Origin: Chiridota heheva
Lineage: Eukaryota > Echinodermata > Holothuroidea > Apodida > Chiridotidae
Reading direction: 5' to 3'
Length of the DNA: 64,000 nt
NCBI GenBank assembly: GCA_020152595.1
Contig: JAIGNY010001593.1
Span: 346,001 to 410,000, forward strand
Under the pieces are notes generated by a model. It had not been told where the DNA came from. It worked only from the letters and a program-made list of their open reading frames with translations, and did not search any database. Positions 1 to 11,523 of this stretch are shown here, piece after piece (the stretch's first letter is position 1; each line of letters starts with the position of its first letter). Both the position numbers and the translations under genes were made by a program.

Positions 1-14
1 GTAGTTGTAAAGCA

Positions 15-555
15 TAATAGTTTAATGGTCAAGCAAATTCATCTTAAATGAAACAGGATTTCAAAAACACAATGGTAAAGAAACACAATGGTAAAGAAAC
101 ACAATGGTAAAGAAACACAATGGTAAAGAAACACAATGGTAAAGAAACACAATGGTAAAGAAACACAATGGTAAAGAAACACAATGGTAAAGAAACACAA
201 TGGTAAAGAAACACAATGGTAAAGAAATACAATGGTAAAGAAACACAATGGCAAAGAAACACAATGGCAAAGAAACACAATGGTAAAGAAACACAATGGT
301 AAACAAAAATGGTAAAGAAACACAATGATAAAGAAACACAATGGCAAAGAAACACAATGGCAAAGAAACACAATGGTAAAGAAACACAATGGTAAAGAAA
401 CACAATGGTTAAAAAACACAATGGTAAAGAAACACAATGGTAAAGAAACGATGTTAAAGAAAGCTTGCAAAATCTGTCAATGAGATTTTCAAGTTTATAA
501 GTCTCATTCTTATATAAGGGACTGAAATCAAAGTTGTTGTGACATCACATCTTCA
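15..555 (+). mobile_element. Degenerate copy of TIR element family A, interrupted by a minisatellite
   Basis: The left part (about 18-60) resembles the left end of the elements at 20,633 and 44,527: it has the word TGGTCAAGCAA followed by a stretch that aligns with 44,555-44,590. The right part (490-550) reads GGGACTGAAATCA and GTTGTGACATCA, matching the middle of the 44,527 copy (GGACTGAAATCAGATTAG, GTTGTGATGTCA). Between these halves sits the 16-bp minisatellite. No protein is encoded. The right end was not found, so the boundary is a guess. Family assignment rests on visual alignment only. Confidence 0.5.
63..462. repeat. 16-bp minisatellite, about 25 copies
   Basis: The unit AAACACAATGGTAAAG repeats head to tail with few changes (GGC for GGT, and one shortened unit near 303-315). 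Because 16 is not a multiple of three, all frames stay open and give long artefactual peptides on the minus strand. The array lies exactly where the related element at 44,527 has a single similar word (44,573-44,605). Confidence 0.97.
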
Positions 556-1125
556 CTTTGGTGGAAAGTGGTGGGGACCAGTACATGATGCCATTCCAGT
601 TCAACTGCTCCATGACACCTAATTGATTGAGTTGATATGACATATTTTGCCCAGTTCATATCACTTTTTAATTCTTCCTCATCTCTGTCCAAAATTTTCC
701 TTATCTAAAAGAGACAGAAATGGCATGGTTTATGCTTAATTGATATAGCAATGGAAATGCATTCAGTTGTCAACTTTGAATATATCTAATCTGTAACCTT
801 GCAACGCATTTGCTTCTTAATAATTCATAATTGCTTGTGGCAATGTTTATTACCACGTTTATGTCTTTGTTTGTCGTTAATATATTCTTTGATATATTAT
901 CATCATATTGTAATTGTCTTGAATCAATAATGGCATAGACTGGATCAGTATAGTGCCAATATTCTCAATTTCTGTCATTTGGAAGACACAATTTGATGAA
1001 AACTGAGCAATTTAACACTATACGTGCCCTTAAGCTGACCTATCTGTGTTTTCCTTTTAATAGTGAAATCGCAAAGGATTGAGTGAATAATATATGGAGA
1101 TACTATCCTAAATTTTATCTCCATG
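556..1125. other. AT-rich sequence without recognised features
   Basis: No long open frame, splice-bounded exon, RNA gene or clear repeat was seen here. The stretch is the right flank of the first TIR-like element and may include its decayed remainder. Confidence 0.5.
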
Positions 1126-1347
<222 letters not shown>

Positions 1348-2690
1348 ATAATGAAATAAAATGAAGACACACTGTATATTCTGAAAATTGGAAAGTAAAA
1401 GATGAAACATGTGCAAGAAAGACAAAGATTTTAAGAAAATATTTTAGATGTACGTGCAAGCTTGTGTAAGCTTCGTAATGCAGGCTTGTCACCACCCAAG
1501 ACTGCAAGTTTTCTGAAAGTGATGTATATGCTAAGATGGTTCTGGATGCTTCCTAATTTTGAGTAAGCAGTACAGCAACAATTTCATTAGTTGATTTGAA
1601 ATCCACTGATGCATTGGCAGCTAGAATTTAAATATCAAAATATGAAGCATAAAATTTGTAAGCTTTTTTAGTTTAGCATCTGCAATCTTGATGTAATTAA
1701 TGTTACAATGGTTTGTGAGACTTTCTAATTTCAATTGATCATTATACATTAACCTTACATTAATCTTAAATTAACCATCCTGGAGCCATTTTAAGTGTTT
1801 TTATTTCATACAATATCGCCCAGAAAGACTAAGCAATGACTTTCAATGACTTTTCGATTGAAACGAAAGGTTTTACAACCAGCACTTTCATTAATTGGTG
1901 CATGCTCCTGATCAGAATACCGCCCAATCAAAATACCGCCCAATCAGAAAAGAAGAGCACATGCTTGCTGTTTGAACGCTTGCTATATTTTGCAAGCATG
2001 GAGCACAATCTTAGGTTATGGCATATATTACTGTTGTAATTTACTTCTGCCATTTCAAAACATGAATTATCCACAAATGCATTTTTAAGGGATTTTTGAT
2101 TGATGAGATATGATTTAGAAAATGACTACAAAAGCACTACATTATAAGAAAAATCATAAAAATGTATTCATATTTTTATTGACTTATACAAAAAGCACTT
2201 ATGTATTTGTAAGTAGAATTGAAATATGAATTGCTAAAAACTTGAAAATAGTCAATTTAGCATCTGCCTTTTGAACGTATGACAATTATACAATTATGGA
2301 TGACATTTTATATTTTGAAATTTTTCATATTTTCGTAATTTATTTATTCCTATTTTCATTGATTTTTTCAGATTGCACAGCTCGCGCAGTGACAGCTAGA
2401 ATTTGAATCTTAAATTGAGACAAATCAAATTTGAAAACTTCCTAGATTGTGCAATCATAAAAGCTTTCATGCTGTTAACTTTGTGTAGAATTTGAATAAA
2501 GAAATCCGCATTGTGGATGATTATTGCAAAACAACACTGGATTGGGAGAGAGATCTTATCTTCCCACCAGGAATGTGACTGAGGCATGTGAACTGCACTT
2601 TCAAACAAAATTGTACTCTCGGCAACAATTTTAAGATTTAAAAGAAAGTTGCATCAAAAACTTAGATGTTTTGTCAGATTTCGCCATGTT
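1348..2690. other. Unannotated AT-rich stretch
   Basis: Only short open frames (70 codons or fewer) occur and none has recognisable composition or splice context. A short local repeat of CGCCCAATCA occurs at 1,922-1,945. Nothing else is supported. Confidence 0.5.
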
Positions 2691-2696
2691 GAATCA

Positions 2697-4038
2697 TTTT
2701 TGGTTCACATGCGAAGCATAATGCGAACCTATGTAATGGCGATTTTGTCCGGCCGTCCGCAGTTTTTCTTGAGATTTCTTAAGTATTATATGAACTGACA
2801 CTTTCATACATACGACGCTTTCATACATAGTATGTTCAATCAGTCACTGTGATAGCTAAGATAAGACTTCATGTGGGACATGGAATGGGATGCCATGTGG
2901 GACATGGGGTGGGATACCATGTGGGACATGGGTTGGGATGCCATGTGGGACATGGGGTGGGATGCCATGTGGGACATGGGGTTAGATGCCATGTGGAACA
3001 GGGTAGAATGCCATGTAGGATATATAGTGAAATGCCATGTGGGACATGGGGTGAGATGCCATGGGATGGGATGTCATGTGGGACATGGATGGTATGGGAA
3101 GCCATGTGGGACATGGGGTGGGATGCCTTGTGGGACATGGGGTGGGATGCCACGAGTAACACAGAGTGTGACATAGGTTGGATGCCATGTGACATAGTGT
3201 AGGAGGCCATGTGGGACATAGGGTAGGAGGCCATGGGGACATGGGATGTGATGCCATGTGGAACATGAAGTAGGATGCCATTGGGACATTGCATTAGGAG
3301 GGATACCATGGAGAACATATGGTGAGATTCAATGTGGGACTTAATATGTGATGTCATGTGGGACATCAGGTAAGAAGCCACTTATTGCGGGACATGGTAA
3401 GATGCCATGGGGGACAGAAAGATGCCATGTGGGACACAAGGAGGGATGCCATGTGGGACATTGGGAGGGATGTCATGTGGTACATATGGTTGGATTGATG
3501 TGGGACATACTAAAGGATGGGATTCATGTGGAACATAGGGTGGGATGCCATGTGGGTCATATGGTGGAATGCCATGTGGGACATATGGTGGAATGCTATG
3601 TGGGATATGGTGGAATGCCATGTGAGATATACTGTATGGTGGAATGCCATGTGGGAGATATGGTGGGATGCCATGTGGGACAAGGCATGGGATAGGATGA
3701 CATTGGGTGGGATGCCATTTGGCATATGGGATAGGATCCATGTGGGACAGTTGGGATGCCATGTGGGTCATAGGATGGGATGCCATGTGGCACATGGTGG
3801 AATGCCACAAAAGATGGGATGGGATGTCATGTGAAACATGGGTGGGATGCCATGTGGGAGATATTGTGGAATGCCATGTGGGACAAGGGATGGGATGGGA
3901 TGTCATGTGGGACATGGGGTGTGATGCCATGTGTGGGACATGGGATACCATGTAGGAGTTAGTGTGAGATGCCATTTTCATAATTGGCCAGGTCATATGA
4001 TATGGGTGTCAATTTGCATGGGAATGTGAACCATTTTT
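2697..4038. mobile_element. Possible non-autonomous element with short inverted ends around a minisatellite
   Basis: The left side reads TTTTGGTTCACATGCGAAGC (from 2,697). The right side reads GCATGGGAATGTGAACCATT (from 4,016), whose reverse complement AATGGTTCACATTCCCATGC shares the core TGGTTCACAT. The text following the left end (GAACCTATGTAATGGCG) also resembles the start of the family B block at 45,510. Internal sequence is mostly the 24-bp minisatellite. The inverted match is short and no target duplication was identified, so this is tentative. Confidence 0.35.
2866..3975. repeat. 24-bp degenerate minisatellite, roughly 45 units
   Basis: The unit is close to GATGCCATGTGGGACATGGG plus GTGG, giving the period-8 peptide CHVGHGVG in one frame. 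The left third (2,866-3,200) is the most regular. Rightwards the units diverge and vary in length, as in an old array still homogenising at one end. Open frames on both strands in this interval reflect the period-24 structure and are not genes. Confidence 0.95.
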
Positions 4039-4438
4039 TTCACTTAGTTTATTTCTCAAGATACTCTGATCTTGTATCAGTAAGTTGAAAGTACTACAAT
4101 CTTGAATACCTTTCAAAGGATTTTAAACTTCCATTAAGAGGGTGTACTGCATTATTACCATTTCAAGGAGGTCATCCACTTTTGATGAACGTACTTTTTC
4201 AAATATGAATTTCAAACTTGGAATGCTGAAAGATTCAAATGTTAGATTACAAAAGATTTTGAAAGATACAAGTCTTGGGAATATTTCACTGAAAGATTTT
4301 TAGTTTTCAGGATACTCTGATATTGTATCAGTATGTATCCTGGTGGGTCTGCAACCAGTGAGTTTACAACAGGTTATCAAAGGCCATGGCATTCTTGATA
4401 TAATGTCCAGCACGGGATGTTTTCGCAACGTTAACCCT

Positions 4439-4476
4439 TGCTATGCTATGCTATGCTTGTATGCTATGCTATGCTA
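4439..4476. repeat. Short TATGC pentanucleotide repeat
   Basis: CTATGCTATGCTATGC is followed by a TTG interruption and three further TATGC units. It lies at the left border of the second family C copy. Confidence 0.8.
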
Positions 4477-5133
4477 AAATTACTACAACCTTGTATTGCT
4501 TTGAAAGGATTTCAAACTTCTATTTCAAGAAGATCATCTGCTTTTGATGAATGTAAGTTTTTAAATTTGAATTCAAAACAGGAAATGCTTAAAGACTGGA
4601 ATGTTAGGTTAGGAAAGTGCAAGTCTTGGGAATTGGAGGCAGTTATTTCTCTCAAAGTTTGTTGTAAATTGAAAGGAACCTTTGCATTCTCCTAAACTGA
4701 GCAGTTTTATCTAAACTTGGAATGCATAAAGATTGGAATGTTGGGTAATGAAGCTTCGAATCTTGGGATTAATCCAAAATGGAGGCTGCAGTAATTTCAG
4801 TGAAAGTTAACTGTAAATTGAAAGGCACCTTTGTTTTCTAAATTCATTCCCCTTGCCCTAACTGAGCAGTTTTTTGTTTTGATTTTATTCATATTGTAAA
4901 ACCATCTTTTCTACCTATAATTGTGTTTGTTAAATTAAGACAAAATAACATCAATTTTATAGATCTGGAATCACCAAATCTATCGCGTCGTCACATACAA
5001 GTATCAATTAAGAGGGGGACGAGTAAAACGTTTTGTCTAATATAAGATATTCTCTCTACCTATTGATCTAAGATTTTGGGAATATAGAATGGCCAACAAG
5101 TAAAATCTGATACAGTCCATTAGTAGGATTAAG

Positions 5134-5483
5134 TTAGTTCTTACTCTCCGAGCTCTTTTTTGAAAATGCGCTTGGGAGGCGGGGTGAAAGATGGGACACC
5201 CAAAACGGCAATAATATCGCCGCGTGGTCTTAGAGTAAGGGTAAAGCACAGGCTGATTATTGAATAGTCCTCTGTCTTCCACGCATCAGAATCAGGATTG
5301 TTCCGCTTCAGTGACCCAGTGGGCCGCCCATGCTGCATATAACTTTGAGTTGGCACACTTGTCACAGGTTGATTAATCCTTACTCTACCAACACATTTTT
5401 GTAAATGCGCTTGGGAGGCGGGGTCAAAGACGCGGGGCACCTAAAATAGAGATAATATCGCCGCGTGGTAGAGTAGGGGTTAA
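5134..5483 (+). mobile_element. piggyBac-like TTAA/CCCTTACTCTACCA tandem element, cluster A (two units)
   Basis: Two ~105-bp hairpin-ended units (5,134-5,241 and 5,373-5,483) are separated by a ~130-bp spacer. Each runs from TTAAyCCTTACTCTACCA-like sequence to TGGTAGAGTAAGGGTTAA-like sequence. Inside are the GC-rich words GGAGGCGGGGT and GGCAATAATATCGCCGCG. The unit start is repeated 239 bp later. The first left end is mutated (TTAGTTCTTACTCTCCGA). TTAA flanks and CCC/GGG termini are the known signature of piggyBac-superfamily elements. No transposase is present, so it is non-autonomous. Confidence 0.8.
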
Positions 5484-5790
5484 TTTTCAGTTCACAGGAT
5501 ACTTGTATCAGTATGTTGAAATTACTACAACCTTGAATAAGGATTTCAAACTTCCATTAAAAGGGTGCACCACATTATTACAACTTTAAGAAGGTCATCC
5601 ATTTTTGATGAACATTGTTTTCAAATACGAATTTAAAACTTGGAATCTATAATCATTGGAATATTAGGTTATGAAGGTGCAAATCTTGGGAATATCACAA
5701 AATGGAGGCAGTTTTTTTCATTGAAAGTTAATTGTGAACTTAAGGAAATTTTGCTTTCCTTGATAATTGCGGTAAACTGAGCAGATTATT

Positions 5791-6564
5791 TTGTTAGATA
5801 TCTTTTGTGAAAGATCCTTGTCATTGCAGAATGACATAATGAAGCTCATTACATATTCATAAATGTGAGTGCGTGGAATCAGTATAAAGGAGAAAAGAAA
5901 CGACTTTTTAAAGTTTGCATATTGACGGTAAAGGGACAGAGAAGAAATGGAATATCAATACAGGACCAGGACAGTCTGATCGATAAGCTTTCAATGTTTA
6001 AATTTGCAAATCCCTTAATATTTCAATAGCACATATGAAGGTCATGTTATTGACAAATTTGAAAAATTTTGTGACAGTTTTCGCTTTGTTATTCAATTTT
6101 TGCAAATAATTCATTGGGAATAACTATAATAATCTTCTTTTATCTATCTATGCTTAAATGTATTTTTTCTGTTTCTCATTTATTTCCACGAGGTGTCTAA
6201 CAATTGTAGATAAGCTGTGTTTTTTTACATATATGTTGGTAACTTTCATTTGATTGTGTCCATGCCAATATTGTGCCCCGACATCTACGACATTGCTACT
6301 CATGGCGCCCTCACTCAATATTTCTTAATCATAGTGTATACGCACATGATACTCTTAAACCACTCCGAAATATACTCTGTATGTACAGTGTGCATGTATA
6401 CACTGTATGTATGGAGTGTGATGGCAGTAATGCGTACATTTTCAGTGGCCTTGAGATGTTCGGTTTTCCAACATGTAAAAAATTATAGCATCGCTGATGT
6501 AAGGGAGCATGCTAATCCTTTTCATCAATCCTGTTTTTTAGAATTGTGCATCTGACACAAATGT
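5791..6564. other. Unannotated stretch
   Basis: A 112-codon open frame starts at 6,217. It has no recognisable domain, no splice context, and includes a segment (6,450-6,520) that resembles non-coding sequence at 50,278-50,340, so it is probably part of a dispersed repeat. Nothing else is seen. Confidence 0.45.
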
Positions 6565-7640
6565 CTTTAAGAGAGCAAAATCCTGACATAATCCTAAGAA
6601 ATTGTGATAATTATCTTTCTTTTATATTTGAATATAGTCTAAGCTGTGAAAAATGTTTTTCTTAACGCACATAAACTTTAACGCATTAAAATGCTGTATT
6701 ATTGTGAATAAGCACACCACACCATAGATGAAATGATGTACCTGCAACTGTTGTTGTCAATTTTGTCAAGATTGTGATTAAAATCTTTTTGTATATAAGA
6801 ACATTACGATCAAGAAGGTGCATTAAAATTGTGTCCTAAACACCCGCGATCATAAAACTGGTCTGATGATCAATTTACGTACCCCCGCTTCCGATTTGCA
6901 TTGCTTGCTTACTTACCCATTAAAGCATAGGATACAGTTTCCATGCTCCATGACTTGATTTATGCATGAGTGATTCAACTCAATATGAGTAGTTTTTATG
7001 CATGTAATTGTGTCTGGAAATTATCCGGCTTATAATGCTTGAAAGGCGATATTACTTTTGTGGGTTTTTCCAATTAGTAGAGGTGGGATGCTGTGTGCAT
7101 CATGAGACAGGTATACTCCCAGGTTGGACGGCTAAATCATGAAAAAATGAGCACAAATTAAGCTTTAACTTTTTGAAAATACTGGGGTTTTTTTCAATTT
7201 AGAATGATGTGTTCTTTAACTGCAGAAACTTTAAACACATTAGAAAGATCTATTTATAAGTAACCCTTACGTAAAGTAATATACTAGTAAGGTTGCTATA
7301 TATTTGTATCAAACTTTCACCTTTTTTCTCTTGTAAGAGAGCAAAATCATAAAGGATTGTGATTAGAATTGTTCTTTTGTATATGATAAAATGAACACTA
7401 AGTTTAAGCTGTAAATAATACCTTTTTTTTTTTTAATGGATTTAAGATGGATTTTTCCTCAACTGACCGAGACTTATCACATTAATGTGTTTTGTTTTTG
7501 TGAATTGGCAGCCCAAAAGCAAGTACCTGCATTTGTGTCAGTGTTTTTTTGTATTTGATAATCATAAAGGATTGTAAATATAATCTTCATTTTATATAAG
7601 AAAAAATGTACACTAAGCTAAAGGCGTGGAAACATCTGTT
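6565..7640 (+). repeat. Family D tandem repeat, first block
   Basis: Degenerate ~180-250-bp units are recognised by ordered words: AGAGAGCAAAATC, GGATTGTGATTATAATCTT, AAATGAACACTAAG, a stretch ending AATGGTGTTTTTC, AACTGACAGAAAC and a tail near TGTGAATTGGCA. Copies start near 6,570, 7,320 and 7,550. More blocks lie at 10.8-11.5, 12.54-13.07 and 15.2-15.5 kb. No protein-coding signal was found. Confidence 0.6.
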
Positions 7641-7689
7641 TTTGATTTACCTTTGCAGTCGCTTTGATGTGTGTGCAAACATGTGTGTG

Positions 7690-8285
7690 TGTGGGTGTGT
7701 GACGGCTAGCTTGTTCTCATGATATCTCATGAGCCATACACTGCAGACTTGTCATACACAGGATACTTATATGGAGTACAAGAAGCTTATTGTTTTTGGT
7801 GATGATATCATGCATATTAATGAGTGGGCAGGGCTAAATTTAACATTCTTGAAATTGTGATAATTTAGCAACCGTTAGTCAGTTTTATGTAATACTTGCT
7901 ATGCTACTGTTATAAGGTTTTTTGTACAAGTCTACGTTGTTTGCAGATCTCATATCATTAATATGCATGGTGGGGGAAGCTTGACGTGAAATTTATATGA
8001 AATGCTTGTTCTCACAATATCTTATGAACCGTATTCAGCAAATATGTCATAATTAGTATACAGAATGCTTATATGTAGTACAAGAACCCTATCATTTTTG
8101 GTGATGATATGCATATTAATGAGTGGGCAGGGCTAATTATAATTTTTGTATGTAATACTTGCTATGCTACTGTTATTAGGTATTGTGCACATGTCTTCGT
8201 TGTTAGCAGGTCTCATATCATTAATATGTATAGTGGGCAGAGCTTGATGTGAAATTGCTATGAAATGTGTGTTCTTACAAGATTC
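7690..8285 (+). repeat. Family B repeat, two tandem units
   Basis: Units of about 270 bp contain GATATCTCATGAGCC, a GGATACTTATATG word, TTTTTGGTGATGATAT, GCATATTAATGAGTGGGCAG and CATTAATATGCATGGTGGG. The same ordered words recur at 45.5-46.4, 47-48.9 and 62.6-63.4 kb. The repeated TATTAATGAGTGGGCAGGGC is an easy tag. No coding potential was found. Confidence 0.65.
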
Positions 8286-9685
8286 TGTTCATAAATCAAT
8301 CTGATATTTGGTCAGAAATTAATGAAATATTTAATCCATAGATAATATCTTTGCTAACTAATGATGACCAATAGAAGCAGATCTAAGAACAATTTCCTTT
8401 ATCTGAAAAAATTAAAACGAAACGTACAAAATTCTACAGTGTGAGATTATTAGAAAAAAGGTGTCATTAAATGACCATTTCCTATTTTGCCAATGGATTT
8501 TTGGACACAAGTTATAGTATTGACTTTTGCGGTATCTAGTTCCATGGCTTTAACATTATTTTATAGTAACTTTCCCTTACCAAGAATCGGCGATCTGTGG
8601 TATATGACTTGTTTGTAAAGTTGTTTTACTAGTAAGTGTATATATTAATCATTATATATACCTGAATTGGAAATTATTACCCAACATATAATAGATCAGT
8701 CCCTGTGTTATCACCCGTGCATTATCACTCGTGCATCATCACCCATGCATTGCCGCGGTTAACGTATAGGCACATGACCGCTTTTGACAACAATTCACAA
8801 CATTCCTTATAAAAATACTGAGGTAAAAACAATTATTTGTACATTACTAACAACACAGTTTAATTACTAGTGTTTAGTGTTACTAACACTTCATTAAGTA
8901 TTAATATTAAGTATTATTATATTAGTTTTATATCAATATCAGTATGTGCTTTATTGGTTATTATTATATCATATGATTGATTAAAATAGTAACAAATTAA
9001 GAAGTAAAATAAGAATAATTATATAATGACTCATTTCATTTCTTATGTTTATAAGATGTGTGAAACATAGGCAATACTTATATGACAAACAACTGGAGAA
9101 CTTTCACAACTATCAATACAAATTACTAACATTTTCTTCCTGCCCCCCTTCCCCCTCCCCTCCTCTCTTCTTTAAATTCCTTATTTCATTTATACCCACA
9201 CCAAAACGGTTCACCATTGCACATCTGGACAAATATTGAAAAACATTTAAAAAAAAAAAAATATTCTTCAACAATTCACAATCAGAATCAGCTACAACAA
9301 TTTCTGCAAATATTGAGCCTCCGTTTCACACCCATTGTAAGGTATTCTCCAATGCTATTTAATTCTCATTGCAGAGGAAACGAACAAGTTTTAATCAAGA
9401 GTGGGGGGCACTGGGGTGAAAAACACTTTTTCTTTATTAAAGGGGCACTTTCATCATTTTTAAAGGATATATATAATTTTTATAAAAGTAGGGGGCACAT
9501 TCCCCCACTCCCTAAGTGCTCCCCTCAGGCATAGGCATATGGGCAATGATAAAATTAGGGCTGGGATTTTTTGCCTGAATGAGCAAGGGTGTTGATAGCA
9601 GTTTTAGCGGCAATCTGAACGCGGAAGCACGACCAATGTGGCGTGGGGTTCAAGTTGCCCGCTAAAGGTTCATTTCATCCCTCTC
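8286..9685. other. AT-rich stretch with a short ATCAC repeat
   Basis: At 8,705-8,757 the word ATCACYCRTGCAT recurs three to four times. The rest is AT-rich. The segment 9,395-9,535 contains GGGGCACT words typical of degenerate dispersed sequence in this window (compare 53,340 and 60,960). No gene was seen. Confidence 0.45.
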
Positions 9686-9940
9686 ACCGCATACTGATGA
9701 ATGTCAAATTTTTTGTGAAAGAAAATTTGAGCGAAAAACTGGATTTTTATTTCCGCATATGGTGACGCATGTCAAAAAAGCCGTAGAAAATAGGATTTAA
9801 CCTAAAATATCTTTACAGTTGTCAAGAGATTGCCGTTTTCTCTTTCTAAAGATCAATATCAATTTGATCAACACTTTAAGTTTTACTTACATTCGTCACT
9901 ATGCGGCGTCACTTAGCAAATGACATTCATCACTACGCGA
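9686..9940. mobile_element. Hairpin-ended repeat with nested inverted motifs
   Basis: CGCATACTGATGAATGTCAA at 9,688 is nearly the reverse complement of TGACATTCATCACTACGCG at 9,921. A second inner pair, CGCATATGGTGACGCATGTC at 9,756 and CATTCGTCACTATGCGGCG at 9,891, is nested inside. Such nested inverted words suggest a foldback-type MITE of about 255 bp. No target duplication was identified. Confidence 0.5.
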
Positions 9941-9944
9941 AACA

Positions 9945-10799
9945 GAGGGACATAATTTGGTTCACTGGCGCCGAAAAGTTTTTAAAGTTGGAGCGCCAAA
10001 AGTTATTGCTGCGTGATCGACAATCTGAATATGGAGTGCGAGGTTAATGGCATTGGGTCCAGGGGCTCGCTTAATGGCCTCTGGGTCCAGGGGCAAAGCC
10101 CCAATGGGGATCCAGAGGTGAAGGCCTGAAAGCTCCAGGAATATTCTATGTTTTAGAGCTAAATTGACCTCAAAATAACATCAAATCATGGTTCGGTTCC
10201 AAACAAAATCAGTTCTAAATGCACAGCAAACTCTTGAAATATTTAGTATTTTGGGTTGAAAATCGATCTCTTGACATCACACAATAACTCCCTGGTCACT
10301 GGGCATTAACATTCCTGAAAACGTTCTCACTCCATAGGAAGTCACTAACCTCCCCTTTACTAGCAGCCACATACAGGCGCCAAGCTCCATTCACATAATT
10401 GCAATACATTTTTAAAGACCAAAACCCTCCTTGCCTGCCTTAGGGCAACACTGCCCTCTCCCCACAAATATAAAGAACAATTCTAAAATTTGATATTCAA
10501 ATGGCAGAAATAACATCTGGCCAGCAACCATTAGGCCATGTCAAATTTGTAAAATTCCCACACAAACCTAATACACCTGCCACCTGTAATAATATTTCAG
10601 ATTAACACACAAAAACATTTGATCTAGACCATCTACTCATGTGTCTGAATAGTCATATATACATTCATGCATACTGCAATGAAATCACATTACACTGCTC
10701 TAAAAAGAGAAAAAAGGGGAGGCATTGGAACCACAAAAGCTTTTGGTTTTCTGCTTGAATTGTATTATTGATTTGGAATTTTTTAAATATTTTTTATAA
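9945..10799. other. Unannotated stretch with a solitary element end
   Basis: GGGTCCAGGGGC is repeated at 10,047 and 10,083. At 10,720-10,755 the words GCATTGGAACCACAAAA and TTTTGGTT match the terminal motif of the TIR element at 46,991-48,974, so a relic end may lie here. No gene is supported. Confidence 0.45.
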
Positions 10800-11490
10800 A
10801 TTGGCAACTCCTACATAAAGTACATAAAGAAATATACTGTTAAGGCTGCTGTTTGCATCAATCTTTGCACTTTTTTTCTTGCAAGAGAGCAAAATTGTAA
10901 AGGATTGTGATTATAATTTATTTTATGATAAAATGAACACGAAGTTTAAGCGGTGAAAAATACTGTTTTTTAATCTAATAAAGATGGTGTTTTGCTCAAC
11001 TGACAGAAACTTCTATCATCGAAGTGTGTCAATGTATGTGAATTGGCAGCCCTTATACATAAAAGAAAGTACTTCAGTTTGCGACAAGGTTTTTTATGTC
11101 TAGCATTTTATATATTCAAAATGAACACTAAGCTAAAGGTGTGAAAAATATTGTTGTTTTTACTAAAAAAGAATGTTTTCTTAAACTGACAAAGTTTAGC
11201 ACATTGAAGAGTTCTATTTTTTTTCATTGACAGCCCTTACATAAAGAAATATACTGGTAAGGCTGCTATCGGCGTCAAACTTTGAACATTTTTCTCTTGG
11301 AAGAGAGCAAAATCATAACGGATTGTGATTATAATCTTACTGCTATGTATGAAAAAGTGAAATCTAAGCTTTGGCTGTGAAAAATACTCTTTTATTTGAT
11401 TTAAAATGGTGTTTTTCTCAACTGACAGAAACATTAACACATCTGCACATTGAGGTGTTTTATATTTTATGAGTTGACACTCCTGAGGCC
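10800..11490 (+). repeat. Family D tandem repeat, second block
   Basis: Three units (about 10,800-11,060, 11,060-11,235 and 11,240-11,490) carry the family words, including AGAGAGCAAAATCATAA, GGATTGTGATTATAATCTT, AACTGACAGAAAC and an ACATAAAGAAATATACTG boundary. The block stops where a LINE fragment begins and resumes at 12,540, so the LINE appears to have inserted into it. Confidence 0.65.
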
Positions 11491-11523
11491 TACATAGAAG
11501 GATGTACAAGTAATCGGGTTAAA

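Larger units (their letters stand above)
4051..5790 (+). repeat. Family C dispersed repeat, three tandem degenerate copies
   Basis: Three copies (about 4,051-4,335, 4,476-4,860 and 5,488-5,790) share the order TACTCTGATMTTGTATCAGT, ACTACAAYCTTGAAT, CTTCCATTAARAGGGTG, AAGGTCATCCA and a tail containing TCTTGGGAATAT. The second is preceded by a short ATGCT repeat, and a piggyBac-like tandem element sits between the second and third. No coding potential was found. Confidence 0.7.

Noticed and set aside
39..470. Long minus-strand open frames with repeating CFFTIVFLYHCVSLPL
   Set aside because: All three frames are open because the 16-bp repeat lacks stops in that direction. Nothing resembles a protein start, and the period explains the peptide entirely.
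2849..3996. Several 100-200-codon frames rich in His, Met, Gly and Trp
   Set aside because: They follow the 24-bp minisatellite period, occur on both strands and drift in frame as units change length.
6217..6555. 112-codon open frame as a gene
   Set aside because: No domain or splice context was recognised, and part of it resembles non-coding text at 50,278-50,340.
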